Shown one piece after another: positions 33,401 to 44,611 of a DNA stretch of 64,000 bases (position 1 is the stretch's first letter; each line of letters begins with the position of its first letter). The position numbers and the translations under genes were made by a program. Under the pieces are notes generated by a model. The model did no database searches, was not told the origin of the DNA, and saw only the letters and a list, made by a program, of their open reading frames with translations. Source of the DNA: Neckera pumila (Eukaryota > Streptophyta > Bryopsida > Hypnales > Neckeraceae); NCBI GenBank assembly GCA_963969595.1, contig OZ018408.1:28272108-28336107 (forward strand), given 5' to 3'.

Positions 33401-35114
33401 AGAAAGACAAGTCTTTGGGGTGCCGCAGCCTAAGACACTTGATATGAAACCCATTCGTTCTAAATGGGTTTTTGCAAAGAAAAGAGACTCTGAAGGAAAG
33501 ATAATCCGCTATAAAGCACGCTTAGTTGCGAAGGGCTTTACTCAACAGTTTGGAATTGACTATGATTTCACCTACAGCCCAGTAATGGATTCAATTACAT
33601 TCAGATTCCTAATAGCTCTGGCTGTGCAGGAAAGACTCTCATTTAGACTGTTAGATATTGTCACAGCCTACCTGTATGGCAGGATGGACAAAGAAATGTA
33701 TATGGAGCTCCCCGAAGGGGTAGAATCCATCAACTCGACAAAAGAGAGCTCAATGCAGGATATGGGCAACTCGGGACAGTCCCAGAGAGCAAAAGCAGAG
33801 CTAGTCGACAAGAAAACGCAGGATTTGGGAAAGGGCCATAAACGTGTGACGTTTGCCCCCTCCTCAGATCCTACCAATCTTGAAAATCTGAATATCATCT
33901 CTAGGAAGAGAAAGAGAGAACTGGGTCAAGTTGTAAGGATCCAGAAAGCCATTTATGGCTTGAAACAGTCTGGACGACTATGGTACCAGAATTTAACGGA
34001 TTATCTGATCCAACAGGGTTTTAAAGCAAATAAATACACACCTTGTGTATTTGTGAACCGCAGAGGAAAGCACCTTGTGTTGATCGCAATTTATGTCGAT
34101 GACTTAAATATCTTCGGCACTCGGGCAGCAGTCGAGAAAACTGTTGACCTGATGAAACACAAGTACAAAGTCAAGGACTATGGACGAACTCCAAGATGCT
34201 TAGGCGTGGAACTAGAGCATTTTGAGGACGGCTCTGTATTCTTGCATATGACTTCATATACAAGTAGACTTCTCGAGAAATTCGCGATGTCAGAGGCTCA
34301 TCCAGTCTCCACACCTTTAACGGTCAGAACCCTAAAAACGGATCAAGACGAGTATGGTCCGTTGCGAGAGAATGAAGAGATACTCTCTTCGGAGTACCCA
34401 TATATTACCGCTGTAATGTCAATGTCTTGGTTATCGCTAAATGTAAGACCAGACCTGAAGTTCTCAACTCATTTATTGTCAAGACATAGCGCGGAACCGA
34501 CTAAACGACACTGGCGCGGAGCAAAACATATGCTACGTTACTTGAACGGGACCAGAGACTACGGCATTCTTTTTGAAAGAATTTTCCAACCGATTAAAGG
34601 TTATGCAGATGCCGGGTACCTGTCGGCTCCTGAGAAAGGAAGGTCGCAGTCCGGCTACGTTTTTACTATGGCTGATTCAGCGATCTCCTGGAGTTCGAAG
34701 CTACAACCCACAGTCGCAACATCTTCAAATCATGCTGAATTGATCGCCTTATTTGACACCACCAAGGAAGCTGTTTGGCTGCGAAATATGTCATCAAGCC
34801 TAAAAACGTTAGCAAACCTCGAGATTGATATAAAACCTATGAAGATCTTCGAGGATAATGACGCCTGCCGGCACCAGATGTCAGAAGGTTTCATTAAATC
34901 CAACAATACGAAGCATTTGACACCGAAAATCTTCTATGCTGCTGAGCAAACAAAAATCGGCACCATATCCATCGAGAAGATTACCTCTGCCGAGAACATC
35001 GCTGATTTGTTTACAAAAACGTTACCACCATCTTCCCACCACAAACATATGTTGTCAATGAAGATGCGATCGTTAGCACAAGTCCGAAAGGAAAAGACAC
35101 AACTTAGTTCATAA
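30423..35114 (+). CDS. Copia gag-pol polyprotein, 1,563 aa, intact
   Basis: One ORF carries all functions for cytoplasmic replication and nuclear integration. Gag occupies about residues 1-280, ending in a CCHC zinc knuckle (CFRCGKKRHFARDC, about 281). Aspartic protease follows at LLDSGAT (about 364). The integrase zinc region starts LWHDRLGHPST (about 499) and its catalytic acids are VDICGP, RVDGAGEF and GLAESL (about 563, 626, 662). Reverse transcriptase starts near KWVFAKKRDS (about 1014) with the YVDDL active site (about 1223). RNase H has YADAGYLS (about 1394), NHAELIAL and EDNDA. All expected catalytic residues are present. A 24-bp in-frame duplication gives a VTQGPRG repeat between integrase and RT. 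The RT palm has a polar insert of about 60-70 residues after MELPEGV and before AIYGLKQ. The ATG is 71 bp after the LTR and is the first in frame. Confidence 0.96.
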   Translation: MALQTESVYPRIPAEPGFKPLEEDGTNYIMWMTNMRQYLSSKGLEGITTRPPTPAEVERRRKAKEEDPTLIFGKSEADYDRMQKDTATLAIRLRLKDDLALQMYHHDTPCDLWEEIQSRFEAMREITYPETWQAWLSLRHMDFDLLDDYKAALFKLTTKLAYCKRPVTEEDIIFKTLSTMGPERMGLRESLLAREYKNSRDLFIYLAENEKFNNVAKELAKQRPAGTIATPELNYTREKQQDPNRRRKPWKRQEKRARRSATPGKKDEDNIRKNKSKTFGKCFRCGKKRHFARDCRTPKDVVDKYRRENNLSPWRGTKKISNDKNKNQKQRTENEDEYNYLDQVRVEETNAVFEQQQRTNRSMMLLDSGATITVVKSAKYFTKMQRENYKIASMSGLNLIVRGSGPATFILPRGTRIYAERALLIPTARRQVLCENDVFNSGYEINTHIFTTGERFKTLTNEYGNCAEKFYYTDNGLIEFEIATNEFIALTGEITDDGRLWHDRLGHPSTRMLQNILKSTAGNIKISSRLPESCLACSRGKLILRPAKEIKDKELKPFLNRIQVDICGPISPPSGPFRYFMVMIDSTSRWSEVNLLSTRNHAFAKMLIQLIRMQVRFPDNSVRDIRVDGAGEFTSKTFQNYCTAQGITLEVALPKVHFQNGLAESLIRRIQWIARPLLLKSNLPLTAWGHAVMHAADLIRYRPSAGNKMSPHQLATGNAPDIKHLRKFGCSVEVPLDPTKRKKFGPQRKQGIYVGNVGNSLIKYIEPKTGDLFRARFLDCHFDEQHFPFMEIKEQLPATVLDINWHTATIDDSPDYRCDGEVQRILRLRELARKLPDAFADTLDIVKNPYTQVQYTPARILPDNTPANVSQIRRKRGRPLGSKNKPKNLGRAPHITGGALPETGGVTQGPRGVTQGPRGVATNQPSFEEATDVALTDHVWDRRTICKNEALMVHTVNAILENPDIPKTVPQAKRSVEWPHWKRAMQDEMNSMKERQVFGVPQPKTLDMKPIRSKWVFAKKRDSEGKIIRYKARLVAKGFTQQFGIDYDFTYSPVMDSITFRFLIALAVQERLSFRLLDIVTAYLYGRMDKEMYMELPEGVESINSTKESSMQDMGNSGQSQRAKAELVDKKTQDLGKGHKRVTFAPSSDPTNLENLNIISRKRKRELGQVVRIQKAIYGLKQSGRLWYQNLTDYLIQQGFKANKYTPCVFVNRRGKHLVLIAIYVDDLNIFGTRAAVEKTVDLMKHKYKVKDYGRTPRCLGVELEHFEDGSVFLHMTSYTSRLLEKFAMSEAHPVSTPLTVRTLKTDQDEYGPLRENEEILSSEYPYITAVMSMSWLSLNVRPDLKFSTHLLSRHSAEPTKRHWRGAKHMLRYLNGTRDYGILFERIFQPIKGYADAGYLSAPEKGRSQSGYVFTMADSAISWSSKLQPTVATSSNHAELIALFDTTKEAVWLRNMSSSLKTLANLEIDIKPMKIFEDNDACRHQMSEGFIKSNNTKHLTPKIFYAAEQTKIGTISIEKITSAENIADLFTKTLPPSSHHKHMLSMKMRSLAQVRKEKTQLSS

Positions 35115-35197
35115 CGACTAGTGACAGGATTTTGAAAAACTACGATACTTTGCGATTAGGTCAAACAGAACCGGTTTTCTGGCATCCCACCTCCGCC

Positions 35198-35208
35198 AAG
35201 AGGGGGAG
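35198..35208 (+). other. Polypurine tract
   Basis: AAGAGGGGGAG immediately precedes the 3' LTR, as needed for plus-strand priming. Confidence 0.9.
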
Positions 35209-35482
35209 TGTCGAGACCTGGTCAATGGTCAGGTAGCTTGGCTACGTATGCGTATACGGTCAGTATACTGCCGTTTCATACCACTAGTTCGTACCTCTTC
35301 AAGGTTAAGGTTGTACCTCTTAAAGGTTGAGGTTCTGAGGAGTCGCGTTGCTTCTCAGCCAGAACTACGTATCATCACTCTGATCCTTAGGCTATTCAGA
35401 GATAATGTGATTTTGAGCCTGAGGTACGTAGGCAGCTTCATCTCTTATCGAGAGATGGAGTCCGAGTGAAAACGTACTGTCA
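35209..35482 (+). repeat. 3' LTR of the Copia element
   Basis: 274 bp, two substitutions from the 5' LTR, followed by the TGAAG target duplication. It lies about 480 bp beyond the stop codon of the CPBP protease gene on the opposite strand, so an antisense read-out from this LTR is conceivable. Confidence 0.95.
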
Positions 35483-35963
35483 TGAAGGATAAATATTAAA
35501 AAATTTCATGCATATTTCATTGCAAAATGGGAGCATACAGAGGGAAGGACTTTGAAGAATGAGAAAGTGGTCGTAGGCCCATCCTTCCAGGATTAAGAAC
35601 ATTTTGAACTTTCGAACACGGTGTGCACAGTGGCTCGACCGAATTCTCCTCCGCTAACACAAAACCGCTCATGCCATCGCGCATTCCATCCCATGCTAAT
35701 ACGGAGTAACTCAGAGGCCACCTCTGAAAAGCACAAGAAAAGGCCCAACAGCATATCCAGAATGGTCAATTAAGCACCTAAAACAGGTATCTAGAAACTG
35801 TTAGGAATAACTGTATTGGTTGCCGAGAGTCGAGTAATATTTTCAATGTACAAATTCAGATATGATTTCACCAATGCATCACAAAACTACTGATCCTGTG
35901 AAATTCGATTTGACTAATACGTAAAATTCCCAGTGTGTGTTCGCAAATGCTGCGACTCTGCGA

Positions 35964-38900
35964 CTACTTGCTCTTGGTTTTATCATCTTCCTCAATTCGC
36001 CATACGTACGCAGCAACCAGGTTTGCCACTGAATGAGCAATCATGGGAACCGCCAGGTTTGTGGTGGATACGGCCGCCAACCCATACACAACTCCAACAA
36101 AAGAAGCCCTACAAACTCCCGCATGATGCTAAATTGTCAGGTAGAGAATACAAAATTTGTTAGGGACCTGACCACTACTCGCAACAGCAATTCGTCTATT
36201 AAAACACTTCGTTGGTCAAAAACTAGCATGCCTTGGCTACTGATCTCTGAAAGGAAATGGGCTGTCTACCATCCCTTAAATAGTGATCTACAACCTCCCA
36301 CTTTGAATTTGCATAAGAAACTATCATACATCGTGGTTTGATCTCAAGAGAGTTTCTACTCAAATTGATTTCTCCGCAGTCCCTCATAAAATACTGTTAG
36401 AATGCTTGAAGTGACACAAATAGTATACTCTACCTTAAAACATGATAAAACTCTATCTCTCAATCCAACATCATTCAGGAGGAGACATCGATGGATTGCA
36501 CCAGTGAGGGAGCGGATCATGTGATGAGCTGCACAGCACAGGAGATTCTTACCAAGCAGCGAAAGCCGCGTTGCGACCACCTGAAATATGGAGGATTCCA
36601 AAGACAACCCCAGCAACAGTAACTCCACGCCAATCTACTCCAACTAAAGGCAGAATAGCCCCTCGAAATAAAAGTTCCTAAGGTCACAACAGTCAATTCG
36701 GACAAAGAGGTACATACGAATATTTTTTACTTCAGGTTCCTACCCCAATCCTGCATTGCTAAAAGAACAATCACTAAGGGAATTTGTAAAAACCAGAAGG
36801 CCACAGTTAACAGTAGCTGATCAAAGCAACATCACAGAAAATGTATTACGAGCATGAGCTCAAGCAAGGAAGAAAAATTGCTTCTTTGAGTTAGTTTGTA
36901 AATGATACCTCAGAAATGCCGGGCAAAAAAGACACCACAAGGTAGTCATTTAGCTGTAATGGGCTCAAAACCTACAATAACGAAAACCAGTTCTACAAGT
37001 GAGCTGTCTGCAAATACGGTCTATCGTGTTCAGCAAATCTTCGATTTGATTATTTGAACTGTAAAAGATTGACCTCAAAGAGCCCAAATGGACAAAAATG
37101 GTCGTTTCCATATGTAAAGGAATTGAAATAATTCATTCAGGAATATTAAGTCCTAAATTATGGAAGAAAGGAATATGTCTTGAAAGTTCCTGGAGTTGAC
37201 TATTAGCTTCCAAAGTAGACTTTCTGTCTTTAGTTTGGGAACTTAGGGTTAAAGCGAGAGGCATTGGATCGTGACCTGCCCAATGGACTGTCGACTGGAC
37301 TGAGAGAATTCAGGCCAACTCGAGAGAAGTTTTTGTCGTAAAGAAGCTATGAGTACCACTGTTCCAGCAGTTGCTCCGAGGTGCCAAGCTTCAAATGAAT
37401 CTGACATGGGCCAAAACACATAACAGAGACTTATGGAGGACTCTCAGTAAGGGCAAACGCTGGACATACCAAAACATCCTTATGACATCACATAATGGTT
37501 GAATTTAAACAACAAAAGATATTTGAATAATTCCATAGTACATTAACATTCACATCTGCTGGAATCACACGAATGGTCAAGTCAAGGTTTCACTTACATG
37601 GCATTTCGACATAGCAGTCTGGAATAGACCAATTTGATTCCACTGCATAATGTGTAGCCTGTGCATTTAGGAAGAATGAAGTCCACTTAACTGAGGAATT
37701 AACACCAATAAGTACAGAGAGAAAATTTGGTTGAAAGTTTGCAGCTTCTCAAGCATGAGAATTTATTTTCGTGAAATTCAAATGAAGGAGGTCACGAATT
37801 TAAGGCTTTAATCTCAATTATTTGAATAAATAGCAACTTCAATTTCATTAGTCGATAATTGCAAGTTCATATATCAACTACAGTGTCGACTAAAAGAAGC
37901 AAATACATGAAATCATCCTCTCCCGGAAATCTAATCAGGACTTAGCATAATCCAGAAGGTTAGAAAGTGCACTTGCCGAATTGCAAGACCAGTCGCAGCT
38001 AAAGCTGCTGATGTATTTACACAAGCTTTCAAAACTTGCTCTCTGGTTACAGTAATGTCAGAAACTTTCTTGCTAACTTCGTCCTTCACAGGTTGCCCTC
38101 CATTGAGAATAGAAGTTTTTTCAATGGATTTTTTGGCATCTGTCAAACCATTCAATATCTTTTATGAGAAAATGCAAGGAACACAAAAGGATACTGACCA
38201 AAGAGTATGGCTCTAGTGTCACTCTATAATCTGCCAAACCCCTGCGCATCGTCTGAAGTAGATACTTACATATAGAAAGTCTCGACAGGCATGCAAAACA
38301 ATTACTGAACACAAAACACGGTAAATTAAAGAAGCGTCCTGAAATTGACATCCTAAAACAGAGAGAAGAAGACGTGATCTCCCTTGAGCACCTGGTCCAA
38401 CCTGCAGCAGACGGCGTCTTCGACTTCGATGCTGGATCATCAGGCGCCTTCGTGGCAACTACGAGGGAAGGACGACACCGTGCTGCGACAGAATTCTGAG
38501 GTCAAACTATTCAAACATCAATGGAACGTATAAATTCAATTCCACATGGTTATCAGGTCCAATCCGAGATGGCTGATTCGACAATGAGCTAGACGCTTGG
38601 GCATATCTGACCTTTAGTCCCTTACGATCAAAGGATTTATAGATTCGTGAAACTTCAATATAGAATACAACTTCGAGGAATAATTTGAAGTCGATATGCC
38701 ATGCAAAGTTGTAGATTTTCAACCGTAGGTTACATCTGCACAATTCAATTTTCCATTGCTTTTGCCAATAATATGTTATAAAGTTTGATTCTTATAATTC
38801 CAAATTCCTTCTAAATTTGACACAAAGTAATCACAATTTTTGAGTGAAACTCATCAGGTTGAACAGGGAATGTGATTCTCTTACTGTAGCGATTCTACAA

Positions 38901-39582
38901 AAGTTTCGAATCGAAAAAAATTTACGAACTTAATTTTGATAGTGATTTTGAGCTAAAAGCCAACTCGGTCAAATAATCAAGTTCTTCTATTTCCATAATT
39001 TTAATGAAATAATAGTACCAATAATGCCATACCGGTAGTACTCGGACCTCACTAAGTTCCTTCCCGACAGGTTATGCACTACATAGAGTTCTCAGGTGCG
39101 AAAAATACATCATATAAGCTTACACCAAAAACGTCCAATTGGAATGCAATTACCTGCGACAAGAGCCTCGAAGAACTCGTGGTTGAGTGACATCCCAAGT
39201 TCGGAGCCCTACATTGAAAAGCTGTCTTCCTCCCTGTAGAATTTCAGAATATGTTTTGAATGAATAAACTCATCCCTTAATCACGAAGCAAGCAACGAAC
39301 AGGAATACGAATTGCATTCGCTCCACAACTCATGATTAAGCCACCAATTCAATCACAAAGCGATGCGCGATGACAGGGAACAAAAACACACCCTCGCCAC
39401 TTTCGAAGTCACATCCAATTCCACAATCGGAGAAAACATCAGCAATAGATTAACCAGAGAATGCAGGCTTGAAAGAACTTCCGAAGAGAATTTTTGAAAC
39501 GGAGATTGGTGGTACCAGAAGTCGAAGCTCCAAAACTGGAAGCAGAGAGAGAGAAACCCCAGTTCCTCGCTGCGAGCTCCAT
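35964..39582 (-). CDS. CPBP-family (CAAX-type) intramembrane protease, nine exons, plastid-type
   Basis: Exons on the minus strand: 39582-39516, 39233-39154, 38495-38402, 38139-37973, 37658-37598, 37400-37276, 36971-36909, 36677-36553 and 36108-35964. All are GT/AG, phases match, total about 308 residues. The end of exon 1 is the least sure point; the phase allows this donor. Residues 1-75 are Ser/Arg-rich, as in a chloroplast transit peptide. Membrane segments follow (WHLGATAGTVVLIASL, LNDYLVVSFLPGIS). The three family motifs are present: EELLFRG, its two Glu split by the exon 7/8 boundary; FGILH in exon 8; and HSVAN in exon 9. These supply the Glu and His residues that form the active site in the bilayer. 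The protein ends RIEEDDKTKSK. Plant members are plastid or ER membrane proteases of mostly unknown substrate. A piggyBac element begins 244 bp upstream. Confidence 0.88.
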
Positions 39583-41347
39583 CGCTGCAGTGCTCAATCG
39601 TCGCTCAACAAAGCCGGAGCAGCAATCTCTTTTCTCGTCATGTGAGATGCTGGTTCACTCATACAGTATGCCCGCACCTTACCTTTAGGGTTTTGCATTG
39701 CCAAGGTTCGAGTAGATTTGACACTTGGAACAAAGCTTTCCAAGACCATCCCCAGCACAGCCTGTGACCGCCCAGATTTGCAATCTGGATATCTTGTGCA
39801 ATGTACTGAATTGATTGTTGCTTAACCCTTAAGCGCGTTTGCGTCCAGTTTCTGGACGATGCACAGACAAGAAGTGCCGTACCTCCGACGAAACTGCATT
39901 TTTTCATCCATCGTTTTTTCAGTAGGTCGGTGGTACTGTTGAGCACTTGAAATTGACTACCGAGCACGCAAATTCGTCATCCGTATTTTTTGAGTAATTG
40001 CTAGAGCGGCAGTGGTGTTCTGAACAAGAAATTTTTGATTGACCAGTCATGCAATGTAGGGCAGAATGGCAAATTTGAAGTGCCTTCTCCTGTAGCCGGG
40101 CAGGGCGTGACTGTACAGGTTGCGTACGTCACCTTCCACTCTTTCTTTTATATTTTTATTTCCTGGGCGTGCCTTCAAGTGGACAGCACAACAAATTTCT
40201 AAGTGAGCGCAAATGAAACATTGACGGCTTTCCGTACAGGGTGCACACTTGTCGCAAAGCTGCAACAGAGCTTGCATATTCTATTGCCGTAGCACTACTG
40301 CGCCGATTGATGCTTCAATGCATATAGATGCAAATTCTAGAATTTCTACGATGAAAGAGTACAATGGACAGTAAAAAAGTAGCTTTCCCTACCTCTACTA
40401 ACAGTAGGAGTACCATCTTCTCATGACGGTGCTAGTGTGTACATTCAATGCAAGTTTCTTGGGAGGTGCAGGTTCTTGAGAGTAGCAAGAGGAAATTCTC
40501 CTGCATTGTGAAACCTCCTTTTCCAATAAAAAAATTTCACCTTGCCAATCACTCATGCATGTTTGTAATATTTTTTAGCTTACAGCAGCCATTTTAGTGG
40601 GACTTGCATTCATGAAGTTCTAATTGTACAACTTGCTCACTACTCTTACCTTGCACATAAAAATCGTTATGAATCACTAGAATCACTCACATGTATACTT
40701 ACTCATATCAAAAGTTTTTAGAGGGATCACATGTGTACCTGGCTTTCCAATGCTTGTCCCACTTACTAGCTCTTCAATCACTTCTTTCTGAAATTCTTTC
40801 GAGAATTCTGTAGAATTAGCTGAAGTCTCCTTTCTCACTTTGCAACTTCTGCTTTCCTTGTCGCAAAGCAGTTTTTACATGGTTGTCATTCTCTGTCTGT
40901 TGTAACTGTGTCCGTCATTGAGTTTCTTCAGTGCAGACATTCGTATCTCGAAGTAGCCTATGCAGGAATTCTCGTTTGCCCAGTACTGACTCCAGAGCGT
41001 GTACTCATCACTAAAGCTAGCTGCTTACTGTCATGCATGAGAGCACATCGTGAGGGTCCACATTTTGGAATGTGGTCGATATAAATTTCCATGCTGATTT
41101 CTGCGACGTGGTCAGTACTCTAGTATTCCAAGTTCATTCCAGTCTAACATTTACAATCCACAAGCGACATACAGTTGTAGTAGTACATATCGTACCTAAG
41201 TCCCACTGTTTGTCTTCCTTTGTACTTAGCATTCGACATCTTCGGCAGTGGTGGCATTGAATATCAAACGTCATCACTACGTCCACAGTAGCAGCTTCTT
41301 GACTCAAATGTGCTCCTGTTCACGGATCAATCGGGAAGCATGATTGG

Positions 41348-41707
41348 ATGGCTGCCATGATCAATCGCACTGAGAACGACACATCCAAGTCCACATACAT
41401 TCGACTAACGATAAAGCAGTGTTGCACATCTGTGGGAGCTAGCGACGTACAGAATCGACAAATTATTGCTCTTCTAGACCGAAGGCACTTACTACGAAAA
41501 AGTGTGAAGAAGGGCATTAAGAAGAGGGACACGCCACGAGGCCTGCGTTTCCTCTTCCGACATCATTGCGCAAGAATTTTGGGGTGGAAGGAAAGGGTAC
41601 CTGAGGGTGACCCGCAAGGCTTCAGTAAAGAAGTGAACCACGCCATACGTGTTTTACTTTGGCCTGACATTGGTGCAACTGCTTGTGTTTGTCGTATCTG
41701 CAACTGA
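41348..41707 (+). CDS. Small ORF upstream of the piggyBac transposase, unknown
   Basis: 119 codons, basic (LLRKSVKKGIKKRDTPRG), ending CVCRICN. It is in the same frame as the transposase, separated by two stops within 30 bp. It could be an upstream exon or N-terminal part disrupted by stops, or an accessory ORF. No domain recognised. Confidence 0.3.
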   Translation: MAAMINRTENDTSKSTYIRLTIKQCCTSVGASDVQNRQIIALLDRRHLLRKSVKKGIKKRDTPRGLRFLFRHHCARILGWKERVPEGDPQGFSKEVNHAIRVLLWPDIGATACVCRICN

Positions 41708-41734
41708 AGTGCAGGACCGCAGTCTTCATAGCAA

Positions 41735-44611
41735 GTGTACTCTCTGTGGCAACATCACAGACATTGGCAAACCGCTAAACAAATGGAGGGCATCACAACT
41801 CCATCCAATGTTCCTGGTCCGAGTGTTGCGGCTTCAGACGATCTTCAACACCGATTCCCTACGAAAGACAATGACATCAGTGCCTCAGCGGAAGTGAAAT
41901 GGCAAAGTAGGAAACAAAAAAGTGGTTTTCCATTCAATTCTTCCGAGGAGAACACTGATTGCAGAGGCGAGATGTCCACACTCCATCACCACTTATCTGC
42001 TCCGTGCTATCCAACTGCATCTTCGACGCCAACGACGCGGCTTGTGCAGCTCACTGACCAACATTTGATGTCTGCTCAAGCCAGCACCAGCATCTTAACT
42101 TGGCGAGGACATCGATGGGCTGTTGCGCCAGCCATGCCAGGCTCCATTTCGACAACATCGACAAACCCCATGCCCGTCCGGATTCCGTCAACTTTCATAA
42201 CTTCTCACACTGAACTCGTATCTCAGGAGCAACAGAACCAGTGGACCCTCGGATTGGTCATCCACTTGTATGTTCGCGATGACAATAGGCAGCTCATGCA
42301 TGTAGTGGTCCTGGACAATGGTCGAGAACTACATATTGCTAGCGGTAACGTAGAAGCCATTACCATTATTCGACAATGTGACGATGATGACGACTTCCAG
42401 ACAGTAGCTGACGCCTCTGATTTGCAAGTGTCGGGAGGTCATGAATCCTCCATGGACAGACAAAACGCTAGTTATACGTCGATCGGGACTTCTGACTCTG
42501 CATTTCCACAGACGTTCGATCATGGAGATTCGACTTTCAAGGACGGCGTGGATGATTCATGGTTGTCCTGGTATAATTTTGCAGAGTCTGGCGTCATTGC
42601 CAGCCAGGACCATGACACTGAGCTGCATGCGCAGAGAAATTGCGAAGGAGTCGAAGAGCAACCACTCCTCGTTCATGAAACCCCAACCTCTGCGCATCTG
42701 CCGCCTGACATCATGATGGGCAGTTCCGTGCTGTCCGATTCTCATGGAGCAAGACTCACGTCGAATGTGGACCAAGTTGTCGTGGGCGTACCTCCACAGC
42801 ATCCAATGTTCCTTGGTACCTTGAAGTCAGCAACAACATGTCTTGACCTACGTACAGTGCGCTGCAGCCCAAGACAAAGGCCGGCAACTCTTGCATCAGA
42901 GGGCCCTCCTACAACTGCGCTGCCTCGACAACCAGTTTTACGACCTCGTTCGTCCGTAACTGTGACACCTCCGATCGCAGCTCATGTCCCGAATCCACCG
43001 CGCAGAAGAGGTGGTCGGCCTTCCGCGGCGGCAATGCGGCGTGCCTTCCTCGAAGCTTTCGCCGAGGGTACCTGGACAATGGATCAACCTGGCTTTGCGG
43101 AAGCGCCTGCACCGTTTACGGGACCACCACCAGGACCCAACTTCCCTATCCACCGCATGCCAGGAAAGGCAGCCCTCTTCTCACGCTTCTGGACAGAGCA
43201 AACACTTCACCGCATTTGTGTGGATACCAATCGCTATGCGAGTGAGGTTCCAACGGGAAGGAGGTTGGCGCTTGGTGGAAGTAAGTGGTGGCCTCTTCAA
43301 AAGTCGGAATTGAAAGCGTTTGTGGCTGTCAACTTACTCATGGGTATCAAGAGACTGCCGAATCATCGAAGCTATTGGAACAGACGCAATGAATTCTTGT
43401 ACTGCCCGTCGATTTCTACCATCATGAGCTGCCGCCGCTACGAAGACATTACTCGTTGTTTGCACATAGCTGATGATAGCGTGCCAGTACTTGCAGGTGA
43501 TGATGCAGAGTTTGACAGACTCAGAAAAATGCGTTGGCTGGTGACAGAAGTGCAGAGGCGTTGCAAGAACAACTGGCATCTACATCAAGAGGTCACTGTG
43601 GACGAAACAATGGTGCCTTACAAAGGTAAGTACTGCCCTGTCAGGCAGTACATGCCAAGAAAACCCACTAAATGGGGGGTCAAAGTCTGGTGTCTTGCAG
43701 ATGCGCGTCAGAAGTATGTGTATGATTTTCAAATTTAAACAGGATCACAATTCAGGGAGTCCCTTGCTGGAGGTGGCATAGGTGAGGCCAAGAACGGGCA
43801 TGATGTTGTCTTGCAGTTGATGAACGGTTTGGAGGGCCGCTCTCACATAGTGTGTACAGACAATTTCTTCACCTCCATCAAGCTGTTGTTGGAACTGCGC
43901 TCACGAGGCACCTACGGAGTTGGAACGGTGCGAAGCAATCGGTTGGGGTTGCCGAAGTGTTTCCAGGATATGAAGACTTTGTCGAATGAAGCTCAAGGCA
44001 CCCTCTTCTGGAGAATGCACACAAGCGGCCACATATCTTGTATTGTCTTTGTCGACCGGAAGGCAGTGAAGATTTTGTCAACTGTTTACCCTCCAATACC
44101 AGGTCCTCTGGAGGACTGGCCCACTGTTCCAAGGCGAATTGATGGTATCTTGACCAATCTAGCGACATCTCCAATACACAAGGGGTATTCAGATTTTATG
44201 CGGGGAGTAGATGTGGCTGACCACCTGCGTGGGAGCTACTCATGCCAAAGCCGCAGTCACAAGTGGTGGCACAAGATATTTTTTTATCTTGTTGACACCA
44301 CAGTAGTGAACTCGTACATCTTGAATAAGGTGGCGGCACAGCAGTTAGCAAAAGATGCGCCCTCACATCTACAATTTCAATTTCAGTTGGCCGATGAACT
44401 TAGTCGACCGTGGAGGCAGGAGCGGGGAGCAGTTTCACAGTTTCGCCTGGCGGTGCCAGGAGTTCATGGACTCGTGCGTACCGGGCGCAGAAGGAAATGT
44501 CGTTTCTGTTTGGGCTCAAATCGTACGAACTTGGTATGCCCACAATGTGGGGGCGTTTTTTTACATGCGGGTGATTGCTTTCAACGTAGCCACTATGCTC
44601 TAAGAAGGTGA
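41735..44611 (+). pseudogene. piggyBac transposase (DDE_Tnp_1_7), one in-frame nonsense codon
   Basis: The frame spans 958 codons and is broken only by TAA at 43736-43738, in the DFQI-stop-TG motif where the family has an aromatic residue. Residues 1-470 are polar and low-complexity, with a basic patch RRRGGRPSAAAMRR. The catalytic domain starts near RMPGKAALFSRFW. The three catalytic Asp lie in VDETMVPYKG (about 623), CTDNFFTS (about 709) and GVDVADHL (about 826). A C-terminal Cys-rich finger (CRFCLG, CPQCGG, HAGDCF) matches the end-binding domain of these enzymes, which cut and paste at TTAA without footprint. A GT...AG stretch around the stop is only about 29 nt, too short for a usual intron, so I call it a dead gene. 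Translation start uncertain. Confidence 0.88.

Larger units (their letters stand above)
30079..35482 (+). mobile_element. Complete Ty1/Copia LTR retrotransposon, 5,404 bp
   Basis: Two 274-bp LTRs (30079-30352 and 35209-35482), both TG...CA, differ at two positions I can find (about 99.3% identical). The element is flanked by a perfect 5-bp target duplication TGAAG (30074-30078 and 35483-35487). A sequence resembling the initiator-Met primer site follows the left LTR, a purine tract precedes the right LTR, and one uninterrupted gag-pol ORF lies between. Integrase lies before reverse transcriptase, which defines Copia order. High LTR identity and the intact ORF point to recent insertion. Confidence 0.97.
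29960..35590. repeat. Old dispersed repeat split by the Copia insertion (29,960-30,078 and 35,483-35,590)
   Basis: The left flank (AAAAAATTCACAGTAATTTC, then CACAAAAAAAATCTAAATTT, TATGACTTCTACAG) and right flank (TTGCAAAATGGGAGCATACA, GAAAGTGGTCGTAGGCC) together match one continuous stretch at 50,868-51,070 on the same strand. That paralogue has no insert and therefore shows the approximate pre-insertion arrangement. Confidence 0.75.

Noticed and set aside
43700..43770. In-frame TAA in the piggyBac frame as part of an intron (GTATGTG...AAACAG)
   Set aside because: The GT...AG stretch is only about 29 nt and removes a conserved strand of the transposase, so a nonsense codon is more likely.
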